Origin: Micromonospora rifamycinica
GTDB taxonomy: Bacteria; Actinomycetota; Actinomycetes; Mycobacteriales; Micromonosporaceae
Assembly (NCBI RefSeq): GCF_900090265.1
Contig: NZ_LT607752.1
Span: 5,400,001 to 5,464,000 of the forward strand
DNA length: 64,000 nt
Direction of reading: 5' to 3'
Positions 33,224-41,735 of this stretch are shown here, in pieces. The position numbers were made by a program, and so were the translations under genes. Every line of letters begins with the position of its first letter. The stretch's first letter is position 1. The notes under the pieces are model-generated. The model was not told the DNA's origin, searched no databases, and saw only the letters and a program-made list of their open reading frames with translations.

Positions 33224-35025
33224 GAGCGCACCAGGCCCGGCGTCGCCGACGGGTCGGCGGCGAGCACCGCCCGGTACGCCGGCACCGTGGCCAGCAGCTC
33301 GGAGTGCCGGCCGACGGCGGTGATCCGACCACCGTCGAGCAGCGCCACCCGGTCGGCCAGCGCCACGGTCGACGGCCGGTGCACCACCAGCAGCGCGGTC
33401 GTGTCCCGCAGCACCCGGCGCAGCGCCGCCTCGACCAGCGCCTCGGTCTGCACGTCCAGCGCGGAGAGCGGGTCGTCCAGGACCAGCAGCGCCGGTCGTC
33501 CGAGCACCGCCCGCGCCAGCGCCAGCCGCTGCCGCTGCCCGCCGGAGAGCGACAGGCCCTGCTCGCCCACCCGGGTCGCCAACCCCCACGGCAGGTCGTA
33601 CGCGAAATCGGCCTGGGCCAGCGTCAACGCTGCCCGGACCTCGTCGGCGTCGGCATCCGGCCGGCCCAGGGTGAGGTTCTCCCACACCGACATGGAGAAC
33701 AGGGTGGGCTCCTCGAAGGCCACCCCGACCAGCCGGCGCAGCGAGTCCAGGCGTACCGCCCGTAGGTCGTGCCCGTCCAGGGTGATCCGGCCGTCGGTCA
33801 CGTCGTGCAGCCGGGGCACCAGGGAGAGCAGGGTGCTCTTGCCGCAGCCGGTCGCCCCGACCAGGGCCAGCGTCTCGCCCGGCTCGACGGTCAGCTCGAT
33901 CTCCCGCAGCACCGGCCCGGCGCTGCCCGGGTAGCCGAAGGACACCCGCTCGAAGCGGAGCCGCCCGCGCACCTGCGACCGGGCCAGCGGTACGGCGTCC
34001 GGGGCGTCCACGATCGACGGCGGGGTGTCCAGCACCTCCTGGATCCGGTCCGCCGCGGTCGCCGCCTCCTGCCCGTTGGCGATGATCCAGCCGAGCGACT
34101 GCACCGGCCAGATCAGCATGAGCTGGAGGCTGACGAAGGCGACCAGCTCGCCGATGGTGAGCGCGTCCCGGGCGACCAGCGTCGCCCCGCCGACCAGCAC
34201 CGCGCCCAGGGTCAGGTTGGGCACCAGGTCGAACAGTGCCGAGGCGCGCGACTGGAGGACGCCCTTGCCGACCCCGGTGTCGTGCAGCGTGCGGGTCCGC
34301 CGGGCGAACCGGTCGGCCAGCTCCGGCCCCCGCCCGTAGGCCTTCACGGTGCGCAACCCCTGCGCGGTCTCCTCGACCAGGGTGGCCACGTCGCCCTGCT
34401 GGTCCTGCATCCGCCGGGAGGCCGCGTGGTAGCGCCGCCCGAACCGGCGGCTGATCACGAACAGCGGCACCGCGCTGGCCGCCACCAGCAGGCCCAGCGG
34501 CCCGTGCAACCGGACCAGCAGGATCACCACGGCGACGTAGGTGACCAGGTTGAGCACCAGGAAGAGCAGGCCGAAGGAGAGGAACCGGCGGAGCACCGAG
34601 AGGTCGCTGGTGGCCCGGGACAGCAGCTGCCCGGACTGCCAACGGTCGTGGAAACCGACCGGCAGCCGTTGCAGGTGGGCGTAGAGGTCGGCGCGGATGG
34701 TGGCCTCCATGCCGACCGAGGAGGAGGACTGGCTCCACCGGCGGATGAAGATCAGCACCGCCTCGACCAGCCCGAGCAGCAGGGCCAGCCCGCCGAGCCG
34801 CACCAGCCCGGCCGGGTCGTGCCGGGCGACCGGCCCGTCCACCACCCGCTGCACCACCAGCGGTACGGCGAGACCCGCGCCGGTGGCGGCAAACGCGGCC
34901 AGCAGGAGCAGGGCGTACGCGGGGACGTACGGGCGCAGGTAGCGGCGCAGCCGCCAGAGGTTGCGCAGCGGCCGGACCCGGCCGTCCGCCCTCGGGGCCG
35001 GGTCGCCGTCACGCTGCGCAGGCAC
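33220..35025 (-). CDS. Heterodimeric ABC exporter, subunit with degenerate ATP site
   Basis: 601 residues, GTG start. Six membrane helices lie within about 25-310. Walker A is Gly-Ala-Thr-Gly-Cys-Gly-Lys-Ser-Thr near 385, and the canonical signature Leu-Ser-Leu-Ser-Gly-Gly-Gln-Arg-Gln-Arg is near 487. Walker B is Leu-Leu-Val-Leu-Asp-Asp-Pro-Leu-Ser-Ala-Leu-Asp: the catalytic Glu is Asp, the usual mark of the non-hydrolysing site in heterodimeric exporters. The H-loop His is kept (Val-Val-His-Arg). It pairs with the overlapping downstream gene. It begins 37 bp after the ogt stop, so it may be transcribed with the repair genes, though no functional link is evident. Confidence 0.92.
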   Translation of the reverse strand: MPAQRDGDPAPRADGRVRPLRNLWRLRRYLRPYVPAYALLLLAAFAATGAGLAVPLVVQRVVDGPVARHDPAGLVRLGGLALLLGLVEAVLIFIRRWSQSSSSVGMEATIRADLYAHLQRLPVGFHDRWQSGQLLSRATSDLSVLRRFLSFGLLFLVLNLVTYVAVVILLVRLHGPLGLLVAASAVPLFVISRRFGRRYHAASRRMQDQQGDVATLVEETAQGLRTVKAYGRGPELADRFARRTRTLHDTGVGKGVLQSRASALFDLVPNLTLGAVLVGGATLVARDALTIGELVAFVSLQLMLIWPVQSLGWIIANGQEAATAADRIQEVLDTPPSIVDAPDAVPLARSQVRGRLRFERVSFGYPGSAGPVLREIELTVEPGETLALVGATGCGKSTLLSLVPRLHDVTDGRITLDGHDLRAVRLDSLRRLVGVAFEEPTLFSMSVWENLTLGRPDADADEVRAALTLAQADFAYDLPWGLATRVGEQGLSLSGGQRQRLALARAVLGRPALLVLDDPLSALDVQTEALVEAALRRVLRDTTALLVVHRPSTVALADRVALLDGGRITAVGRHSELLATVPAYRAVLAADPSATPGLVRS

Positions 35026-35062
35026 TACCCGACGGTAGCGTCGATCCGCGTCGATGCGGTTG

Positions 35063-35575
35063 TCAGGTTGCCGTCAGCCGGCGCTCGTGACCGAGCAACC
35101 ACGCCTTCACCGCCAGCCCGTACCGGTAGCCGCCCAGGGTTCCGTCGGTGCGCAGCACCCGGTGACAGGGGACGAAGAGGGCGGCGGCGTTGCGGGCGCA
35201 GGCCGCGGCGGCCGCCCGGACCGCGGCGGGTCGGCCGGCCAGCGCGGCGTAGGCGGTGTAGGTGACCGGCTCGCCGGGGTCGACGTCGCGCAACACGTCC
35301 CAGGCGTGGGTCAGGAACACCCCGCTGCTGTGCTGCGTCACCGGCACCTTGTCGATCGCGGTCAGCTCCCCGTCGAGATAGGCGTGCACGGCGGCGGTCA
35401 CCGGGCCGAGGTCGGCGTGCGGTCGCAGCGGGCCGCGCAGGGTCGGGTGCACCAGCGGCAGCAGGCTCTCCGGCGCGGCGGTGAAACCGGCGGCCCGGAC
35501 CGCGCCGTCCGGGTCGACCAGCACGCTGAGCGGGCCGGTCGGGGTGTCGATGGTGGTGGTGTCGATGGTCGTCAT
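35063..35575 (-). CDS. ogt: Methylated-DNA--protein-cysteine methyltransferase
   Basis: Removes methyl groups from O6-methylguanine by transferring them to its own cysteine. 170 residues from the ATG at 35575, overlapping the stop of the Ada-AlkA gene by four bases. The active site is Phe-Val-Pro-Cys-His-Arg-Val near 141-147, followed by Gly-Gly-Tyr-Arg-Tyr-Gly. The helix-turn-helix region with Ala-Arg-Asn-Ala lies before it. A Thr-rich N-terminus (Thr-Thr-Ile-Asp repeated) is species-specific. The direct coupling with an Ada/AlkA fusion makes a complete alkylation-repair unit: reversal plus base excision, with the upstream protein probably also the activator. Confidence 0.95.
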   Translation of the reverse strand: MTTIDTTTIDTPTGPLSVLVDPDGAVRAAGFTAAPESLLPLVHPTLRGPLRPHADLGPVTAAVHAYLDGELTAIDKVPVTQHSSGVFLTHAWDVLRDVDPGEPVTYTAYAALAGRPAAVRAAAAACARNAAALFVPCHRVLRTDGTLGGYRYGLAVKAWLLGHERRLTAT

Positions 35576-37242
35576 GCCGCTCTCCAGAGTCTGATCACCG
35601 CGTACGACCGCCAGGGTCGCCAGCGGTCCGCGTACGTGTCGAGGAGGGTGGGGGAGTCGGGCAGGCCGAGGGCGGCGGCGCCCCGGCGTACCGCCAGGTC
35701 GGTGGGGAGCAGCACGTCGGGGTCGCCGAGCGCCCGCATGGCCAGGTAGCCGGCCGTCCACGGGCCGATCCCGGGCAGCGCGGTCAACCGTCGTACGGTC
35801 TCCGCCCGGTCCCCGCCCGGGTCCAGGTCCAGCTCACCGGCGGCGACCGCCCGGGCCAGCGCCCGGATCGTCTCCCGCCGCGCGACCGGCATCCCGAACG
35901 CCGCGTCCGGCAACCCCAGCACCTCCTCCGCCCCCGGGAACCCCCGCAACCCCCCGCCCGCCCGGCTCGCCCGGCTCGCCTCCCCTGCCTCCCCCGCCTC
36001 CCCCGCCCCGCCCGGCTCGCCCGCTCTGCCGGCCCCGCCCGGCTCGCCCCGGTGATCAAGAGGTTTGCGTCGTGCGGGAGCGCTCTCCGTGACCGAATCC
36101 TCTTGATCACCGGGGTCAGCGGCGGGGGTGGGGCCGGGGGTGGGGTCGGGGGTGGGGTCGGGGGTGGAGGTAGGAGCAGGGAGGTGGGTGAGGAGGGTGG
36201 TGAGGGTGGTGGTGGCGGCGCGGAGGGAGATCTGTTGGCCGATGACGGCACGTAGGACCATCTCGAAACCGTCCACCGCCCGGGGGAGTCGGATGCCGGG
36301 CTCGGCGGCGACGGTCCGGGCGAGGGCCGGATCGGCGGCCAGCGTCTGGTCGGCCGCCGAGGGGTCGGCGTCCAGGTCGAACAGGCGACGGCAGCGGGCC
36401 ACCGCCGGAGCCAGGTCACGCAGGTCGGCCAGCCTCAGCGTCGCCGCGACGTACCCGGTGGTCGGGGTCAGCGCGATCTCCGCCGGGCCGTGCGGCAACC
36501 GCAACCCCCGGCGGTACGTCCCGTCGCGTACCTCCTCCACGCCGGGCAGCGCCCGGTCGCCCAGGAACTCCAGTAGCGCGGCGGCGTGCAGCGGCGGCCG
36601 GTACGCCAGCCGGAGCGTGATCGTGCCCGGCCCGCCCTGTCGGCCCGGCCCGCCCGGCGTCGGCCGGCTGCCCCGGGCGGCGCGCAGCTGTGACGGCACG
36701 GTGCCGTACACCTCGCGGACGGTCTCGTTGAACTGCCGCACGCTGCCGAACCCGGCCGCGAACGCCACCTCCGCCAGGCCCAGCCCGGTGGTCTCGATCA
36801 GCGTCCGGGCGGTCTGGGCGCGTTGCGCGCGGGCCAGCGCCAACGGCCCGGCACCCAACTCCGCCCGGAGCATCCGGTGCAGGTGCCGCTCGGTGTAGCC
36901 CAGCCGGGCGGCCAGCCCCGGCACGCCCTCCCGGTCGACCACCCCGTCGGCGATCAGCCGCATGGCCCGACCCACCACGTCGGCCCGGACGTCCCACAGC
37001 GGTGAGCCGGGTGCGGCGTCCGGCCGGCACCGGCGGCAGGCCCGCAGCCCGGCCCCCTGCGCGGCGGCCGCCGACGGGAAGAACCGGACGTTGGGCCGCT
37101 TCGGCGTCATCGCCGGGCAGGACGGCCGGCAGTAGATCCCGGTCGAGGTGACGCCGGTGTAGAACCAGCCGTCGAAGCGCTGGTCGCGGCTGTCCACGGC
37201 GCGGTAGCACCGTTCGAAGTCCAACTCCACGCCACCGATCAT
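35572..37242 (-). CDS. Ada-AlkA fusion: methyl-phosphotriester sensor, AraC regulator and 3-methyladenine glycosylase
   Basis: 556 residues. The AdaA domain (about 1-75) has the zinc/methyl-acceptor cysteines in Ile-Tyr-Cys-Arg-Pro-Ser-Cys and Arg-Ala-Cys-Arg-Arg-Cys. The AraC-type domain (about 85-195) contains Leu-Ala-Glu-Val-Ala-Phe-Ala-Ala-Gly-Phe-Gly-Ser-Val-Arg-Gln-Phe. An AlkA N-domain follows (about 210-320), then the HhH-GPD glycosylase fold, starting with Val-Ile-Gly-Gln-Gln-Ile-Ser and with hairpin Leu-Pro-Gly-Ile-Gly-Pro-Trp-Thr. The catalytic Asp is in Leu-Leu-Pro-Thr-Asp-Leu-Ala. Residues about 350-432 are a low-complexity insertion inside the glycosylase domain. It consists of Thr-Pro-Asp repeats, then the translation of a 61-bp palindrome, then Gly-Glu-Ala-Gly repeats. 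The fold should tolerate it only as a surface loop. Co-translated with ogt. Confidence 0.93.
   Translation of the reverse strand: MIGGVELDFERCYRAVDSRDQRFDGWFYTGVTSTGIYCRPSCPAMTPKRPNVRFFPSAAAAQGAGLRACRRCRPDAAPGSPLWDVRADVVGRAMRLIADGVVDREGVPGLAARLGYTERHLHRMLRAELGAGPLALARAQRAQTARTLIETTGLGLAEVAFAAGFGSVRQFNETVREVYGTVPSQLRAARGSRPTPGGPGRQGGPGTITLRLAYRPPLHAAALLEFLGDRALPGVEEVRDGTYRRGLRLPHGPAEIALTPTTGYVAATLRLADLRDLAPAVARCRRLFDLDADPSAADQTLAADPALARTVAAEPGIRLPRAVDGFEMVLRAVIGQQISLRAATTTLTTLLTHLPAPTSTPDPTPDPTPGPTPAADPGDQEDSVTESAPARRKPLDHRGEPGGAGRAGEPGGAGEAGEAGEASRASRAGGGLRGFPGAEEVLGLPDAAFGMPVARRETIRALARAVAAGELDLDPGGDRAETVRRLTALPGIGPWTAGYLAMRALGDPDVLLPTDLAVRRGAAALGLPDSPTLLDTYADRWRPWRSYAVIRLWRAA
36047..36115. 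repeat. Palindromic element copy C, inside the ada-alkA reading frame
   Basis: Perfect 17-bp outer arms (36047-36063 and 36099-36115). The inner 61-bp unit 36051-36111 begins GGTGATCAAGAGG and ends CCTCTTGATCACC, as in copies A and B 23 kb away. The loop has diverged. It is translated as part of the ada-alkA insertion, residues about 376-398, without a stop codon. Confidence 0.9.
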
Positions 37243-37299
37243 GCCCGCAGCTCACCGGCGGTGGCTCGCGGGAATCGGACCTGAGCGTGCGGGTGGCGG

Positions 37300-37337
37300 G
37301 GCCTCCCCACCCCGGACGGTCCCGGGGTGGGGAGGCC
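37300..37337 (-). terminator. Terminator of the sigma-factor operon
   Basis: Perfect 16-bp arms (37300-37315 and 37322-37337), 6-nt loop, just past the minus-strand stop at 37344. Confidence 0.88.
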
Positions 37338-37343
37338 GTTGGG

Positions 37344-37946
37344 TCAGCGCGCGGGTACCGGGGCTGCCGCGGCCGTCCGGCCGGTCGCGGGGGCCTGGTC
37401 GACGGGCGATGCGGTGCGTGCGGGGGCCGGTGCGGTGACCGGGCCGGTCCGCGGCCCGTCGACGCGCGGCGCGGGCGAGGCGGGGACGGGCGAGGCCGGG
37501 ATGGGTGAGGCCGGGATGGGCGAGGCGGGGATGGGTGACGCCGGGATGGGCGAGGCGGGGATGGCGGTCGAGGCCGGCTTGCCCGGCGATCCGGGGACGG
37601 TGCTCCGGGCCGGTACGGGTGGCGGCGGGGCACTGTGGCGACCGGTGCGGGCGTCCTGGTCGACGGGGGGTGCGGTCACCCCTGCCGGGGCGGGTGCGGC
37701 GGGTGGCCCGCTCGGCGTCGAGGCCGGTGCGGCCGGCGGGGCGTCCCCGCTGCTGGTGGCGGCCATCGCGAGCGGGGTGGCGATCAGCATGGCGGCGAGG
37801 ACCCCCGCCGCGCTCATCGTGATCGTGGCGCGGCGGCGGGACCGGGCCCGGCGTTCCGCGCGGTTCAACTGGTCGTGCACTGTCGGTGCCTCCTCGGCGA
37901 GGTCGGAGAGGGTGGTGCGGATGAGGTTCTCGAGGGGCGTGGTCAC
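37344..37946 (-). CDS. Single-span membrane protein with Pro/Ala repeats, partner of the sigma factor
   Basis: 200 residues from the GTG at 37946, overlapping the sigma-factor stop by four bases. A 40-residue cytoplasmic N-terminus (Leu-Glu-Asn-Leu-Ile-Arg, then Arg-Ala-Glu-Arg-Arg-Ala-Arg-Ser-Arg-Arg-Arg) is followed by one helix at about 42-63. The remaining outer tail of 135 residues is rich in Pro, Ala, Thr and Ser and includes four or five Ile-Pro-Ala-Ser-Pro repeats from a 15-bp DNA repeat (about 37490-37565). No zinc-binding anti-sigma motif (His-x3-Cys-x2-Cys) is present. Position and topology suggest it controls or senses for the sigma factor, but this is inference from gene order only. 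Confidence 0.75.
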   Translation of the reverse strand: MTTPLENLIRTTLSDLAEEAPTVHDQLNRAERRARSRRRATITMSAAGVLAAMLIATPLAMAATSSGDAPPAAPASTPSGPPAAPAPAGVTAPPVDQDARTGRHSAPPPPVPARSTVPGSPGKPASTAIPASPIPASPIPASPIPASPIPASPVPASPAPRVDGPRTGPVTAPAPARTASPVDQAPATGRTAAAAPVPAR

Positions 37947-38452
37947 CGCCGTACCTCCAGCAGTTCGATGTCCGGCAGGAGTTGCCGCAGCCGGGCCACG
38001 GCCCGGTGGGTGCGGCTGCGCACGGTCCCGACCGAGCAGCCGAGCGCGGCGGCCACCTGGGTCTCGGTCAGGTCCTCGTAGTAGCGCAGGACCACGACCG
38101 TGCGCTGGGCCGCCGGCAGGGCGCGCAGCGCGGCCCGCATCGCCAGCCGTACGTCGGTGCCGCCGAACAGGTCCGGCCCGGCCCGGTCGTCGCCGCCGGT
38201 GAGCAACGTCTCCCGGTACCGGCGCAGTCGCCGCCACCAGCTGACCTGCTCCCGGTACATGACCGTGCGCAGGTAGCCTTCCGGATCGGTGTGGCGCAGA
38301 TCACGCCAGCGCGGAATGGTCTTGGCCAGCGCCGACTGGAACAGGTCCTCGGCGGCGTGCCGGTCCCCGGTGAGCAGGTACGCGACCCGCATCAGGGCCG
38401 GTGCCCGGCTGGCCACGAACTCGGCCAGCCGGGCTCGATCGTCCTCGTCCAC
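37943..38452 (-). CDS. SigE-family ECF RNA polymerase sigma factor
   Basis: 169 residues from the GTG at 38452, which has GGGGAGG upstream; the frame extends further but without homology. Region 2 has Arg-Val-Ala-Tyr-Leu-Leu-Thr-Gly-Asp-x-His-Ala-Ala-Glu-Asp-Leu-Phe-Gln near 20-37 and Tyr-Leu-Arg-Thr-Val-Met-Tyr near 57. Region 4 has Leu-Pro-Ala-Ala-Gln-Arg-Thr-Val-Val-Val-Leu-Arg-Tyr-Tyr-Glu-Asp near 104-119 and a helix-turn-helix Ser-Val-Gly-Thr-Val-Arg-Ser-Arg. This is the actinobacterial SigE-like group (short, with Tyr-Tyr-Glu-Asp), not S. coelicolor SigE itself. The next gene encodes a membrane protein whose start overlaps its stop. A dyad TTTCCG-GTT-CGGAAA at 38527-38541 lies in the divergent promoter region. 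Confidence 0.92.
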   Translation of the reverse strand: MDEDDRARLAEFVASRAPALMRVAYLLTGDRHAAEDLFQSALAKTIPRWRDLRHTDPEGYLRTVMYREQVSWWRRLRRYRETLLTGGDDRAGPDLFGGTDVRLAMRAALRALPAAQRTVVVLRYYEDLTETQVAAALGCSVGTVRSRTHRAVARLRQLLPDIELLEVRR

Positions 38453-38594
38453 CCACCCTCCCCGTCGTTGTCTGTCACCGATACAGACGCCCCGGGCCAC
38501 TCCGCCTATCCCGGCAGCCGGGGACGTTTCCGGTTCGGAAAGTGTCGGTAGTGGTCGGTAGCGTCCCGGCACCAACTCCAGAAAGGGTGCGGCG

Positions 38595-39146
38595 ATGGCG
38601 AGCATGACCGGGCGGGGCGACCCTCGGTCAGGGCGGGGGCAGCTGGACGACGCCGCCGCGCAGGGCCTCTACGACCGGATGCGGGTGGTCGCGCCGGCCG
38701 CCTTCGGCGCGATCGAGCGGGACCGGGCCGACGATCCGGCGCGGCCGTTCGCCGACACCGCCTGCGGCCGGCTGGCCGGCTCGCTCGACGGGGCCGGCCT
38801 GCGGGCGCTGGGCATGTGGGCGCACCACTGGTGCATGCGGTTCTACGATGACGACACCCGGGTCGGTCGACGGCTGGTCCGGGAGATCGCCGGCCGGCGC
38901 GGGCTGGGCTGGACGCCCGACGAGGTGCGGTGGATGCTCGGCGAGTCCGAGCGGGCCGGGCCGGCGGCGCGGGAACGACTCACCCTGCCGCTCGCGGCGG
39001 CCGGCGAGCTGCCCGGCGCGGTGGACGGCAGAGCGGCGGACACCGGAGCGCTCGACGGCGGCACGGTGGACGGCAGAGCGGCGGACGGCGCGGTGCCCGA
39101 CGACGGCGCGGCGGACAGCGGGGCGGGCTGGCGGCTCGCCGGCTGA
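38595..39146 (+). CDS. Hypothetical protein with Asp/Gly/Ala repeat tail
   Basis: 183 residues; not recognised. The ATG at 38595 follows an AAAGGG ribosome site. The middle (about 25-130) looks globular, with Ala-Leu-Gly-Met-Trp-Ala-His-His-Trp-Cys-Met-Arg-Phe-Tyr-Asp-Asp-Asp and Trp-Thr-Pro-Asp-Glu-Val-Arg-Trp-Met-Leu-Gly. The last 45 residues are Gly-Arg-Ala-Ala-Asp-type repeats from imperfect DNA repeats around 39020-39120. Codon use is typical of the neighbours. It lies between the divergent sigma factor and ychF. It could be a fragment of a longer actinobacterial protein, since the helical part ends abruptly at the repeats. Confidence 0.6.
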   Translation: MASMTGRGDPRSGRGQLDDAAAQGLYDRMRVVAPAAFGAIERDRADDPARPFADTACGRLAGSLDGAGLRALGMWAHHWCMRFYDDDTRVGRRLVREIAGRRGLGWTPDEVRWMLGESERAGPAARERLTLPLAAAGELPGAVDGRAADTGALDGGTVDGRAADGAVPDDGAADSGAGWRLAG

Positions 39147-39205
39147 GCTGTCCCGACGGGGCTGCCTGCCGGGTGCCGGTGGCCGACGGCGTAAGCTGGC
39201 CCGTC

Positions 39206-40291
<1,086 letters not shown>

Positions 40292-40348
40292 TTCCGGTTC
40301 AACGTGCAGCGGGCCGGCCCGCCGGTAATACCGTGGTGTGGTCACGAC

Positions 40349-40486
40349 ATGGCGAAGACGAGGAAGGTCACGATCACGCTTCCGGTCGAGCTGCTGGAAA
40401 GCATGAAGACGCACACCGACAACGTCTCCGGCTGGGAGCCGCGTCGGGCGGCCCCGGCGCCCGAACCGCGTTGTCAGGTCGATTGA
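40349..40486 (+). pseudogene. Remnant of a ribbon-helix-helix antitoxin/regulator
   Basis: 45 codons. The start, Met-Ala-Lys-Thr-Arg-Lys-Val-Thr-Ile-Thr-Leu-Pro-Val-Glu-Leu-Leu, is the DNA-contacting strand and first helix of a ribbon-helix-helix (CopG/ParD-like) protein. After Asp-Asn-Val-Ser-Gly the expected second helix is missing and the frame turns into Pro/Ala/Arg-rich sequence and stops. The usual length is 70-90 residues. No toxin gene follows; a GNAT gene starts 19 bp later. Either a truncated relic or a frameshifted gene. Confidence 0.55.
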
Positions 40487-40505
40487 CCGGATCTACGGTG
40501 GTCCG

Positions 40506-41018
40506 ATGCTGATCCGAGACGCCGAGGACGGCGACTGGCCCGCGATCTACCCCTTCTTCAGCGAGATCGTGGCGCAGGGGCGCACGTACGCGTTCCCCGA
40601 GAACCTGTCGCTGGAGCAGGGTCGCGGGTGGTGGATGGAGTCCCCGCCGGGGTGCACCGTCGTCGCGGTGGACGGGTCGACCGTTCTCGGAAGCGCGAAG
40701 ATGGGCCCGAACCGGCCCGGTCGGGGCGCACATGTGGCGACGGCCAGTTTCATGGTCGATCCACGGCATGCCGGCCGTGGTGTCGGTCGTGCTCTCGCTG
40801 AGCACGTCGTCGACCGGGCGCGGGCCACCGGTTACCGGAGCATCCAGTTCAACGCGGTCGTCGAGACGAACGAGGTCGCGGTGCGGCTGTGGCGTTCGCT
40901 GGGCTTCGAGGTGCTCGCCACCGTCCCGGAGGCGTTCGACCACCCCGAGCACGGCCTGGTGGGGCTGCACGTGATGTTCCTGGATCTGGGGTCGACCGGC
41001 CGCGCCGTCGAGCGGTGA
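40506..41018 (+). CDS. GNAT family N-acetyltransferase (Pat-like)
   Basis: 170 residues. The N-terminus Ile-Arg-Asp-Ala-Glu-Asp-Gly-Asp-Trp-Pro-Ala-Ile is typical of phosphinothricin-acetyltransferase-like GNAT enzymes. The acetyl-CoA loop is Arg-His-Ala-Gly-Arg-Gly-Val-Gly-Arg-Ala near 89-98, preceded by the strand Ala-Ser-Phe-Met-Val-Asp-Pro. The substrate is unknown. It lies after the ribbon-helix-helix remnant and before a hypothetical gene, all in the same direction with short gaps. Confidence 0.88.
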   Translation: MLIRDAEDGDWPAIYPFFSEIVAQGRTYAFPENLSLEQGRGWWMESPPGCTVVAVDGSTVLGSAKMGPNRPGRGAHVATASFMVDPRHAGRGVGRALAEHVVDRARATGYRSIQFNAVVETNEVAVRLWRSLGFEVLATVPEAFDHPEHGLVGLHVMFLDLGSTGRAVER

Positions 41019-41072
41019 CGGAACGCGGTGGGGTTCCGCGTCGACGTCCGACCCTCCCGGTACGGTCGCGCC

Positions 41073-41645
41073 ATGGTCACGACGTTGACGCCCGCCCTCC
41101 CGGACGGCCGCAGCGGCGGGCGCATCGGCGGCGCACCGCCGGTGGCGATCGAGTCCGATCCGGTGCTGGCGACGCACCGCTACCTCCTCACGCTCCCCGC
41201 GGACTGCGCGTCCTGGACAGGTGGTCGTGAGGTGTCGGTGCTGCTGCGCGAAGGGTTCGAGATCACCGACGACGATCTCGAATATCCGGGCATGGCGATG
41301 CGGGCCGTCCTGCACCGGCCGTCGCCACGGGGCTCGCGTACGGAGCTCGGCTGGCCCGGGCTGCGCTGCGCCGCGTTGACGGAGTGCGACGGCGACGTCG
41401 TTCCGTTCGTGCGCCTCGGCACCGAACCGGTGCTCATCCAGAACGAACCGGGTTACGCGGACGCGGTGCTCGCCGACGGGCACGTTTTCCTCTTCCAGAT
41501 CGACGAGGAAGGGTGGCCGGTGGCCGGCGAACTGGCGGACATGGTCGACTCGTACCTCTGGGGATACGGCTCGGTGTACTTCTACGGCACGCCGCGCGAC
41601 GACGGCACCGTGGACGAGGTCGTAGCCGGGTTCATCGACTTCTGA
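41073..41645 (+). CDS. Hypothetical protein, weakly DUF1963-like
   Basis: 190 residues from the ATG at 41073; a GTG at 41028 is possible. No signal peptide or helix. The second half has Pro-Phe-Val-Arg-Leu-Gly, Val-Phe-Leu-Phe-Gln-Ile-Asp-Glu-Glu-Gly and Trp-Gly-Tyr-Gly-Ser-Val-Tyr-Phe-Tyr-Gly, which resembles the beta-rich pattern of DUF1963/YwqG proteins. The resemblance is too loose to be sure. Cytoplasmic, function unknown. The neighbours are two unrelated acetyltransferase genes. Confidence 0.6.
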   Translation: MVTTLTPALPDGRSGGRIGGAPPVAIESDPVLATHRYLLTLPADCASWTGGREVSVLLREGFEITDDDLEYPGMAMRAVLHRPSPRGSRTELGWPGLRCAALTECDGDVVPFVRLGTEPVLIQNEPGYADAVLADGHVFLFQIDEEGWPVAGELADMVDSYLWGYGSVYFYGTPRDDGTVDEVVAGFIDF

Positions 41646-41735
41646 CCACCGCCCCGGTGACCTGCCGGGCCGGGTGGCGACGCACCGCCCGACCTCGGGC
41701 AGCGGGCCGGGGCGGTGCTGGCCTACCGTGGCTGC

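Noticed and set aside
30206..33934. Open frame of 1242 codons on the plus strand
   Set aside because: It lies opposite the serine protease and ABC exporter genes, which have clear motifs. The translation is low-complexity Arg/Gly/Pro/Gln sequence, the usual antisense shadow of GC-rich genes.
34236..34454. Short plus-strand frames within the ABC exporter region
   Set aside because: Arg/Pro-rich shadows with no ribosome site or family motif.
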